Assembly (NCBI GenBank): GCA_016720825.1
Contig: JADKJV010000006.1
Coordinates: 124,001 to 188,000, forward strand
Source of the DNA: Chitinophagaceae bacterium
GTDB lineage: Bacteria > Bacteroidota > Bacteroidia > Chitinophagales > Chitinophagaceae
Reading direction: 5' to 3'
DNA length: 64,000 nt
The number at the start of each line of letters is the position of its first letter. Positions within the stretch are counted from its first letter, which is position 1. Positions 1 to 7,025 of the stretch are shown here, in pieces. The position numbers and the translations under genes are program-made. The notes beneath the pieces were generated by a model. That model made no database searches, had not been told where the DNA came from, and saw only the letters and a program-made list of their open reading frames with translations.

Positions 1-78
1 CACAGCGCTGTTATTTTTAAGCGGTTCGAAATAGGCAGGGTTCTGTCCTATATATAATATGTCAAGGGAAGTTTTCAT
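1..78 (-). CDS. 5' end of a truncated gene, possibly a sugar transferase
   Basis: Only the first 26 codons are in the window. The ATG is at 78-76 on the minus strand and the frame runs open off the left edge. The N-terminus reads MKTSLDILYIGQNPAYF. It overlaps the end of the upstream receiver gene by 17 bp, so the two are probably co-transcribed. Given the sugar-nucleotide genes upstream, an exopolysaccharide glycosyl- or phosphoglycosyltransferase, perhaps with a degenerate receiver-like N-terminus, would fit. That is inference from context and a short fragment. Confidence 0.5.
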   Translation of the reverse strand, partial: MKTSLDILYIGQNPAYFEPLKNNSAV

Positions 79-514
79 GATTGCTTGTAAGGGGTACAGT
101 AAAATAAATCTGCGTGTTTGAATTGCTTACCAGGCCACTGAGTAGTGAATGGGGAACAGGTTCTTTTTTTACAACCTCTTCCAGCTCTTCCGGATTAAAG
201 GGCTTGGTTACAAAATCCTGTGCTCCCAGCTTATAGGACTTAATACGCTCTTTGCTTTCTGATTTGGCGGAAAGCATGATCACCGGTGTATGTCGCGTGA
301 AACCACGCTGGCGGAACCTCGACAAAAACGTATAACCATCCATGCCCGGCATTTGTATATCACAAATGACCAGGTCCGGCAGGTTGTTTTCCAGCCATTC
401 CAGCGCTTCTTCGGCCGTATTAATTACAGTAATGTCGTATTCGCCGGAGAGAAAATTTTCCAGCAACAGGCAGATGCTTATTTCGTCATCTACAACAAGT
501 ATTTTCTTCTTCAT
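62..514 (-). CDS. Single-domain response regulator (CheY-like receiver)
   Basis: This 150-residue protein is one receiver domain plus a roughly 35-residue tail. The acidic pocket is visible (D9, D10), the phospho-acceptor is D52 in CDIQMPGMDG, the conserved Ser is in MLSAK near residue 82, and the conserved Lys is K104 in VTKPF. There is no output domain, so it should signal by protein contact or pass phosphate to another protein. The Hpt gene lies 136 bp upstream on the same strand and is a natural partner. The next gene downstream overlaps it by 17 bp. I infer control of polysaccharide assembly or export from the neighbours. The tail after the receiver fold matches nothing I recognise. Confidence 0.85.
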   Translation of the reverse strand: MKKKILVVDDEISICLLLENFLSGEYDITVINTAEEALEWLENNLPDLVICDIQMPGMDGYTFLSRFRQRGFTRHTPVIMLSAKSESKERIKSYKLGAQDFVTKPFNPEELEEVVKKEPVPHSLLSGLVSNSNTQIYFTVPLTSNHENFP

Positions 515-650
515 AAGGTACTTTTAGTTTCGGGATGATTCGTTTTCCGGGCAGCCACCAGCGATTCAAGGGCTGGTGCCCCCTGTTAAAACTCTTAATA
601 CCCGATATTATTTTTATTTTCTTTAAGACTTAGTCAAAGAAATATGGGAT

Positions 651-1037
651 TTAAACAGTTGTATCAGCATTCTGTAAGTGTTTACCAGTAGCCAGGTATT
701 CTTCCACCATTTCTTCAATCACTGCAGCCGTGATATTCTTCACCTGCTCCAGTTTGCTTTCCAGTTCAGCGTTGATCTCTTCTTTTTCAGCCAGGAATTC
801 AATCTGGTGAAGGAGTGTCACCACACTGTTGATTCCATAGTAAGAAAAAGTAGGTCTGATCTTATGTGACATTTCCCGCAGCCTGGGGAAATCCAGGGAG
901 TAATAAGCAGCAGCGTGCTCTTTCAGTGTCATGGGTGTTTTTTCCACGAAAAGGCGGATAAATTTCCTGGCCTTCTCGGTATTGCCCCTGGTCATCTGCC
1001 AGATGAGCTGCATATTGTATAAACTGTTATTCTTCAT
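651..1037 (-). CDS. Hpt-domain histidine phosphotransfer protein
   Basis: This 128-residue, mostly helical protein carries the Hpt signature MSHKIRPTFSYYG, with the phospho-accepting histidine at H58 followed by K59. Hpt proteins form four-helix bundles that relay phosphate between receiver domains. Its size is normal for a stand-alone Hpt. It lies 13 bp downstream of the UDP-glucuronate decarboxylase gene and 136 bp upstream of a lone receiver gene, all on the minus strand. An Hpt/receiver pair within a sugar-nucleotide cluster suggests phosphorelay control of polysaccharide production. No cognate hybrid kinase is visible in the window. Confidence 0.75.
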   Translation of the reverse strand: MKNNSLYNMQLIWQMTRGNTEKARKFIRLFVEKTPMTLKEHAAAYYSLDFPRLREMSHKIRPTFSYYGINSVVTLLHQIEFLAEKEEINAELESKLEQVKNITAAVIEEMVEEYLATGKHLQNADTTV

Positions 1038-1050
1038 GTTGGTCTTATTC

Positions 1051-1989
1051 TCAGATGATCGTTTTGAAAAATTCGATTGTTTTTAAAAGGCCTTCCTCCA
1101 ATTGAACAGTTGGTGCCCAGTCCAGGTTCTTTTTAGCAAGCGTGATATCAGGCTGGCGCATCATCGGATCGTCGGCAGGAAGCGGCTGTTTGATAATTTT
1201 TGATGAAGATCCGGTCAGGCGAATAACATGATCGGCCAGCTGACGGATCGTAAATTCATTGGGGTTACCGATGTTCACGGGGCCGGTGAAGCTGGCAGGT
1301 GATGCCATCATGCGGATCATACCTTCCACGAGGTCATCCACGTACTGGAAACTGCGCGTCTGGTCACCTTCACCATAAATGGTGATATCCTTATTCTGCA
1401 GCGCCTGTACGATGAAATTGGAAACTACCCTTCCGTCATTCGGATGCATACGGGGACCGTACGTATTGAAAATGCGGATGATTTTTATCTGCACATCATT
1501 TTGCTGGTGATAACTGACAAATAATGTTTCAGCAGCCCGTTTCCCTTCATCATAGCAGGAACGTTCCCCGATCGGGTTTACATGTCCCCAGTAAGATTCA
1601 GGTTGCGGATGTACTTTAGGATCACCATACACTTCGCTGGTAGACGCCTGGAGGATTTTGGCATTTACCCTTTTGGCAAGACCAAGCATGTTGATCGCAC
1701 CCATCACAGAGGTTTTCATTGTTTTGATGGCATTATACTGGTAGTGCACAGGCGAAGCCGGGCAGGCCAGGTTATAAATTTCATCAGCTTCAATGAAGAA
1801 CGGCATCGTCACATCATGCCGGATCATCTCAAAATAGGGATGATCCAGCAGGTGAACGATGTTTTGTTTCTGACCCGTAAAGTAATTATCCAGGCAAAAC
1901 ACTTCATGTCCTTCGTTTAATAAGCGCTCGCATAAATGGGAGCCAACGAATCCGGCACCACCGGTAACTAAAATTCTTTTTCGGGTCAT
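1051..1989 (-). CDS. UDP-glucuronate decarboxylase (UDP-xylose synthase), SDR family
   Basis: This 312-residue extended short-chain dehydrogenase converts UDP-glucuronate to UDP-xylose with NAD. The dinucleotide-binding motif GGAGFVG is at residues 10-16. The active site is ASTSEVYGDP (about 115-124) with the YxxxK pair Y146/K150 in CYDEGKR. The CPASPVHYQ segment near 76-84 is typical of the UXS subgroup rather than of GalE or RmlB. Length is standard. It lies 45 bp downstream of UDP-glucose dehydrogenase, whose product is its substrate, so the pair makes UDP-xylose from UDP-glucose in the cytoplasm for a surface polysaccharide. Confidence 0.93.
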   Translation of the reverse strand: MTRKRILVTGGAGFVGSHLCERLLNEGHEVFCLDNYFTGQKQNIVHLLDHPYFEMIRHDVTMPFFIEADEIYNLACPASPVHYQYNAIKTMKTSVMGAINMLGLAKRVNAKILQASTSEVYGDPKVHPQPESYWGHVNPIGERSCYDEGKRAAETLFVSYHQQNDVQIKIIRIFNTYGPRMHPNDGRVVSNFIVQALQNKDITIYGEGDQTRSFQYVDDLVEGMIRMMASPASFTGPVNIGNPNEFTIRQLADHVIRLTGSSSKIIKQPLPADDPMMRQPDITLAKKNLDWAPTVQLEEGLLKTIEFFKTII

Positions 1990-2034
1990 TGTGTGAGATT
2001 CAGGGGTGAAATATTTAACTGTGTTCTTTTTAAA

Positions 2035-3384
2035 TTAAATAGCCATTGCTTCAGCAGCCGTTGCGGTAGATTTAACACCGATACAGGCGTAATCAAAACC
2101 ATGACGGGCCATTTCAGTTTTGTCATAAATGTTACGGCCATCAAATACAGCAGGCTCATTCAGTAACTTTTTGATGATTTTGAAATTGGGGAATTTGAAT
2201 TCAGGCCATTCGGTGATGATTGCCAGGCAATCAGCATCAATCAGGGCTTCATACTGGTCTTCGTAATATGAAATCGTTTCCCCGAAATGGTGTTTGGCTT
2301 CTTTTATAGCCACGGGATCGTATGCTTTTACTTTCGCACCGGCTTCCAGTAACTGGTTAATGATAACCACGGAAGGTGCTTCACGCATATCATCAGTCTG
2401 GGGTTTAAAAGAAAGACCCCATACCGCTACTGTTTTACCAGCCAGGTCGCCGCCGTAGTAATTGCTCATTTTATTGAACAGTACCATTTTCTGGTCCTGG
2501 TTTACAGCTTCAACCGCTTTCAGCACGCGCAGTTCATAGTTATATTCACCGGCAGTACGGATCAGGGCCTGTACATCTTTGGGGAAGCAGGATCCGCCGT
2601 AACCGATACCGGGATAGATAAATTTGTGACCGATGCGGGAATCAGAACCGATCCCTTTACGCACCAGGTTGATATCAGCACCAACAATCTCACAGAGGTT
2701 GGCAATATCATTCATGAAGCTGATTTTCGCAGCGAGCATGGAGTTCGCAGCGTACTTGGTCATTTCTGCGGAAGTGATATCCATGAAAATAACGGGGTGA
2801 CCGTTCATGGTAAAAGGTTTGTACAAACTCCGCATCAGGTCTTCAGCCCTTTGTGATTCCAGGCCGATTACAATACGGTCAGGTTTCAGGAAATCATCAA
2901 TAGCCGCACCTTCTTTCAGGAATTCAGGATTAGAGGCCACATCAAACTCAACGGATACATTCCTTTTATCCAGTTCAGCCTGTACAGCTGCTTTCACTTT
3001 CTGCGAAGTACCAACCGGCACAGTGCTTTTGGTTACCACCAGCATGTAGTCGTTGATGTTTTTACCGCAATCACGGGCTACAGACAATACATATTTAAGA
3101 TCAGCGCTGCCATCCTCATCGGGCGGTGTGCCTACTGCAATAAACATTACTTCGCAATCCTGGATGGAATCAGCAATGCTGGTAGAAAAGCTCAGGCGGC
3201 CTTTCTTCATATTCCTTAAAATCATTTCTTCCAGTCCGGGCTCATAAATGGGAATGATGCCTTTATTGAGGTTTTCTATTTTCTTTTGATCGATATCAAC
3301 GCAAACCACATCGATACCTACTTCTGAAAAGCATGCGCCGGTAACGAGACCGACATAACCGCTTCCTACGATAACTATTTTCAT
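2035..3384 (-). CDS. ugd: UDP-glucose 6-dehydrogenase
   Basis: This 449-residue enzyme oxidises UDP-glucose to UDP-glucuronate with two NAD. I place the start at the ATG at 3384, giving MKIVIVGSGYVGLVTG; a longer frame from 3423 would only add residues before the Rossmann strand. Visible are the nucleotide motif GSGYVG (7-12), K210 in EMTKYAANSML, and the catalytic Cys C266 in GGSCFPKDV. The C-terminal UDP-binding domain includes VWGLSFKPQTDDMREAPS. It is first in a minus-strand cluster with the UDP-glucuronate decarboxylase, consistent with precursor supply for capsule or exopolysaccharide. Confidence 0.95.
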   Translation of the reverse strand: MKIVIVGSGYVGLVTGACFSEVGIDVVCVDIDQKKIENLNKGIIPIYEPGLEEMILRNMKKGRLSFSTSIADSIQDCEVMFIAVGTPPDEDGSADLKYVLSVARDCGKNINDYMLVVTKSTVPVGTSQKVKAAVQAELDKRNVSVEFDVASNPEFLKEGAAIDDFLKPDRIVIGLESQRAEDLMRSLYKPFTMNGHPVIFMDITSAEMTKYAANSMLAAKISFMNDIANLCEIVGADINLVRKGIGSDSRIGHKFIYPGIGYGGSCFPKDVQALIRTAGEYNYELRVLKAVEAVNQDQKMVLFNKMSNYYGGDLAGKTVAVWGLSFKPQTDDMREAPSVVIINQLLEAGAKVKAYDPVAIKEAKHHFGETISYYEDQYEALIDADCLAIITEWPEFKFPNFKIIKKLLNEPAVFDGRNIYDKTEMARHGFDYACIGVKSTATAAEAMAI

Positions 3385-3899
3385 ATTATTTGTTTGGCAT
3401 AGAATAGTCAATGTGTATGCCATACGCTAAGTGCTTAAAATACACCGCTTAATAAATTGATGTTTAGCAATTCTTTTCCATCTGGTGGATAGTTTTCCAA
3501 TTCCGGAATAAAACAGGGAAACAGATATCAGGATCTTCATAACAGGAATCTGTTACTGCTGCACAATCACCAATCCCGGGATACATATATATAAGGTATA
3601 GAACCGCTGCAGTTGTTCAGCAACAAGCAGTATGAACCACACCCCATCCAAACAAGTTTAATACTCCTTATAAGAGATTCATCATTTATACACCCATTGA
3701 AATGTATATGTGTTGCGCAAAATCAACAGCCGCGTATTTCATTTATAAATTATTTCAGGGGGAACTAAGTGTTTTTCCATTGTCAAGAAAAATTTTCCAC
3801 CTAGCGGAAAGATTATAAGGGTTCCTAAGTGTAAAACTCTATTTAGCAATCATTTAAGTTTTGGCATCATAGATGCCAATATCCTGTACCGTACTTAAC
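3385..3899. other. Divergent intergenic region with two inverted repeats
   Basis: This 515-bp AT-rich spacer separates ugd (minus) from the exported-protein cluster (plus) and should hold both promoters. I see no coding capacity. Two inverted repeats share a TTGGCAT half: TTTGGCATA/TATGCCATA at 3393-3401 and 3416-3424 just upstream of ugd, and a tighter one at 3861-3879 upstream of the plus-strand gene. A CTAAGTGT word occurs twice, near 3767 and 3826. I find no clean TTG-N20-TAnnTTTG promoter on either strand. Confidence 0.4.
3861..3879. promoter_or_regulatory. Perfect inverted repeat, candidate operator
   Basis: TTGGCATC-ATA-GATGCCAA forms an 8-bp perfect inverted repeat with a 3-bp centre. 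It ends 20 bp before the ATG at 3900. Spacing and symmetry suit a dimeric regulator or an mRNA hairpin near the start codon. No regulator can be assigned. Confidence 0.35.
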
Positions 3900-5177
3900 A
3901 TGAAAAAACTCATCTTCATAAGCATCCTCTCGATTTCTCTGAGCCCCGCAAGGGCCCAGGAAACAAGGGTATTCTCCGGAGCTGAGTTTGTTAATTACAG
4001 TGTTACTGATATCGCGGTAGCTGCCGGACAGAAATGGTCAACCGAAAGAGCAGCGCTTCCCGGTTACTTCAGTGCCGTGGATACGGCCACTTACACCGGT
4101 TGCACAAACGAAGTGCATATTGATGGATATATTAAGAAATACGGCAACAAGCCTTTTATCTTCCCTATCGGCGACGGTACTACATTAAGAACACTTGAAA
4201 TTTCCGCGCCTTTATCATCAACCGATACATACGCTACTGCCTGGATCCATGGTGATCCTTCAGCCGACAACGATCCTACAGCCCCTTTTGCAGGTGCACA
4301 CCCGGTAACCTCGGTTACCGCACCGGTATCAGCTGTTAGTATTGTTGGACAGTGGGACTGGCAGGTTGGTGCTGCAGAAAATCTCGGTGCAGGTACAACA
4401 GGTACGGGTGCCGGTTTATTTATTACAGTTAGTATTCCTGATATGACCAGGTTTGCCGACGCTTCCCAGCTTCGCCTGGTGGGATGGAATGGCAGCAGCT
4501 GGATTGACCTCAGCCATTCTGCAACAGCAAACGGCAATACTGCCGGCAGTACACTGAAAGGAATAATGACTTCAAATATTTCAGCAATCGGTATTGGCAA
4601 ATTAATGTCTGTACTGCCGCTGAGACTTGAAAATTTCACCGCATCAAAAGCAGATTGCAATACACAGTTAAACTGGTACACATCCAGCGAATTCAGCATG
4701 GCTGAGTTTATTGTAGAGCAAAGCTTAGACGGAACAATTTACAACACAGTTACAGCCGTGCCTGCGTTAGGCAACCCGAGTGGCAGTCATTACCAGATCA
4801 CAGTAACTCAACCTGCAGGCCTGGCTTATTACCGACTGAAGATGAAAGACAGCAATGGTGCTTTTGTTTACTCTCCTGTGGTAATGATGCGTAACACCTG
4901 TGCAGATACAGAATTTATGCAGGTGTTCCCCAATCCGGTAACTGCAGGCAGCCCGGTTGTTAAGCTGAGTTTCACTACTTCTTACAGGGGTGCAGCACAG
5001 TTCATGATTTTCAGCAGTGTGGGCCAGCAACTGATCAGCAAAACCATCCAGGTGAGCAGTGGTCAGAACCTGGTTTCAACAGATATCACCCGTTTACCCC
5101 AGGGAACCTATTTCATCCGCGTAAGTGGTGAGAACGGCAAGCCTGTAGGTAACGGACAAAAATTTATTAAACAATAA
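3900..5177 (+). CDS. Exported protein with T9SS type A sorting domain
   Basis: This 425-residue protein starts at the ATG at 3900; an earlier ATG at 3873 would put nine residues before the signal peptide. A signal peptide (MKKLIFISILSISLSPARAQ) is followed by a beta-rich body with the phrase FIFPIGDGTTLR. The C-terminal 85 residues look like a Por secretion-system tail: VFPNPV, GQQL, and a final LPQGTYFIRVSG before KFIKQ. Such tails direct cargo across the outer membrane through T9SS, usually with attachment to A-LPS. It is the first gene of a four-gene plus-strand cluster of exported, fibre-like proteins. The role of the body is unknown; a surface scaffold or adhesin is my inference. Confidence 0.8.
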   Translation: MKKLIFISILSISLSPARAQETRVFSGAEFVNYSVTDIAVAAGQKWSTERAALPGYFSAVDTATYTGCTNEVHIDGYIKKYGNKPFIFPIGDGTTLRTLEISAPLSSTDTYATAWIHGDPSADNDPTAPFAGAHPVTSVTAPVSAVSIVGQWDWQVGAAENLGAGTTGTGAGLFITVSIPDMTRFADASQLRLVGWNGSSWIDLSHSATANGNTAGSTLKGIMTSNISAIGIGKLMSVLPLRLENFTASKADCNTQLNWYTSSEFSMAEFIVEQSLDGTIYNTVTAVPALGNPSGSHYQITVTQPAGLAYYRLKMKDSNGAFVYSPVVMMRNTCADTEFMQVFPNPVTAGSPVVKLSFTTSYRGAAQFMIFSSVGQQLISKTIQVSSGQNLVSTDITRLPQGTYFIRVSGENGKPVGNGQKFIKQ

Positions 5178-5191
5178 CCGCTAACAATACT

Positions 5192-6010
5192 TTGAAAACG
5201 CAACGTTTACATACAGTACTGTCCATGATGATGATCATCATCGCCATGGTTTGGGGCTCAGCCGCACAGGCTCAGGTGAAAGTGGGAAGCAACCCGCTGA
5301 ACCTGAATCCGGATGCCGTGTTCGAGGTTGAATCTTCAAATAAAGGTTTCCTGTTCCCCCGTGTATCGCTGACTTCAACTGTAAGCGCAGCGCCTTTATC
5401 ACGATTTGTAAGCGGTATGGTGGTTTACAATACAAACACGGTGAATGATGTTGCTCCCGGCATTTATTACTGCGACGGTTTCAAATGGTTAAAAATTACT
5501 GCAGGTGGTGTATCTGAATCTCCCACAGCAAACTGGAGCCTGAATGGTAATAACAATACAAACAGCAATCATTTCCTCGGTACTACAGATAATGCATCTC
5601 TTCGTTTCCGGACCAATAACCTGGAAAGGATGCGTATCACCAGCAATGGCTGGGTAGGAATCGGCACATCAGCACCAAATGCTGCACTGGAAGTGAAAGG
5701 ACAGGTAATTATTGATTCATTGCTGGACGGAAACACAGCAACTGACAATATACTGGTTGCAGATGCCAATGGCCGTGTAAAGAAAGTATCAACATCAGGT
5801 ATCCTTTCCGGTGTACAGAAAAAACTGGAAGTGGTAGCCACATCCGGCCAGACCATATTTACAACCCCGGCAACAATAACGGATATCAGCCGGGTTATGA
5901 TGTACCGTAACGGAGTGATGATCTCCTTTACAATGAATAACGCGAATTCTATTATCGCTGAGATCCCCTGTATGTCAGGTGATGAAATCAGGATAATTCA
6001 AATTTTATAA
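5192..6010 (+). CDS. Exported tail-fibre-like protein with NG-GDE-type C-terminal domain
   Basis: This 272-residue protein probably starts at TTG 5192: that start supplies the Lys and Arg of the signal peptide, which a start at ATG 5225 would lose. Cleavage is likely after AAQA. The middle holds DAVFEVESSNKGFLFPR and NLERMRITSNGWVGIGT, phrases typical of Bacteroidota tail-spike and adhesin-head proteins in which structural data are compared per model row. The last 60 residues (SGQTIFTTPA, VMMYRNGVMI, SGDEIRIIQIL) match the end of the next gene and resemble C-terminal domains of phage tail fibres. It lies 14 bp after the T9SS gene. No T9SS tail of its own is visible. Confidence 0.65.
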   Translation: MKTQRLHTVLSMMMIIIAMVWGSAAQAQVKVGSNPLNLNPDAVFEVESSNKGFLFPRVSLTSTVSAAPLSRFVSGMVVYNTNTVNDVAPGIYYCDGFKWLKITAGGVSESPTANWSLNGNNNTNSNHFLGTTDNASLRFRTNNLERMRITSNGWVGIGTSAPNAALEVKGQVIIDSLLDGNTATDNILVADANGRVKKVSTSGILSGVQKKLEVVATSGQTIFTTPATITDISRVMMYRNGVMISFTMNNANSIIAEIPCMSGDEIRIIQIL

Positions 6011-6047
6011 CACAACAACTCTTTAAACAACACAAAAAAAAGTCAAA

Positions 6048-6920
6048 ATGAGAAAGATTCTTTTACTCGCCATCGTTGGATTAACAATCAGCTTCGCTTC
6101 AACAGCGCAAAAAGTACCCACAAAAGTTATTGATAACAAGGGTACCATTAAATGGGTTCTGGACAGTGCCACTGCCGTAATCACTAAGGCCGACAGTACT
6201 ATCCTGTATGTAACCCCCAAACAAATGGGTGACAGCCTGGCTAACTTCGTTCGTTACGCAGATACTGCCAGCATGCTTGCTCCTTATGCAAACAGTGCCG
6301 ACAATGGTTTAACTAAAACCGGTCAGAACATCCAACTGGGTGGTGCACTGAATAAAGTAACTACCATCGCCACTACAGCGGAACATTTCCTGGCCATCAC
6401 TGGTTTACAGGCTGGTTCTAACACAACTGACAGTGTAATGGTTGTTGATCCTACTTCAGGACAGATTAAATTCATCTCTGCTTCTTCACTGTTTAATGCC
6501 CTGACATTCGGCAACGGTTTAACTAAAACCGGTAACACAGTAGAACTCGGTGGTAACCTGTCACGTTCAACTACAATCGGAACAGACGGTACAAATACAT
6601 TAAAGATCACAGGTCTGCAAGGCGGTAACCTGGCAACTGACAGCATGGTTGTTGTAAATGCTGATGGTACCCTGAAAAAAGTAAATGCCGAGTCATTATT
6701 ACAGAGCGGTAACGAAACTTATACTGCCACTGCTGGTCAGTCTTCTTACAGCGTTTCAGGCATGCCTGCTACAGCTTCTAAGGTTTATGTTTGGAGAAAT
6801 GGTGCCAAACTGCTTGTAACTACAGATTATACAACTGCTGCAGGTGCTGTAACCCTGACTTCTGCCATCGCTACACTCGTAGCTGAAGGTGACCAGATCG
6901 AAGTTCAGTGGGTTAAGTAA
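6048..6920 (+). CDS. Exported fibre-like repeat protein with the same C-terminal domain
   Basis: This 290-residue protein has a signal peptide (MRKILLLAIVGLTISFASTAQ). Two copies of a roughly 75-residue module follow: NGLTKTGQNIQLGG... ITGLQAGSNTTDSVMVVD and NGLTKTGNTVELGG... ITGLQGGNLATDSMVVVN. The C-terminus (AGQSSYSVSG, KVYVWRNGAKL, TTDYTTAAGAVTL, EGDQIEVQWVK) is homologous to the end of the preceding protein and fits the pattern of phage tail-fibre tip domains. A diverged copy of the module recurs near the end of the next gene. These features suggest a trimeric or solenoid surface fibre. The export route is not evident beyond Sec. Confidence 0.65.
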   Translation: MRKILLLAIVGLTISFASTAQKVPTKVIDNKGTIKWVLDSATAVITKADSTILYVTPKQMGDSLANFVRYADTASMLAPYANSADNGLTKTGQNIQLGGALNKVTTIATTAEHFLAITGLQAGSNTTDSVMVVDPTSGQIKFISASSLFNALTFGNGLTKTGNTVELGGNLSRSTTIGTDGTNTLKITGLQGGNLATDSMVVVNADGTLKKVNAESLLQSGNETYTATAGQSSYSVSGMPATASKVYVWRNGAKLLVTTDYTTAAGAVTLTSAIATLVAEGDQIEVQWVK

Positions 6921-6973
6921 TCGTTGAGGGGTTAGTTTATACATTAGAAATTAGTTTTCAAACTGTGATGATT

Positions 6974-7005
6974 CAGCGGCTTACTCTTAAGCCGGTAAGC
7001 CGCTG
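6974..7005 (+). terminator. Intercistronic hairpin
   Basis: CAGCGGCTTAC (6974-6984) pairs perfectly with GTAAGCCGCTG (6995-7005) across a 10-nt loop. No T-run follows, so it may be an attenuator or mRNA-stabilising hairpin rather than a strong terminator. It lies between the second and third fibre-like genes, 20 bp before the ATG at 7026. Confidence 0.45.
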
Positions 7006-7025
7006 GACTTCACAAATCGTACCCG

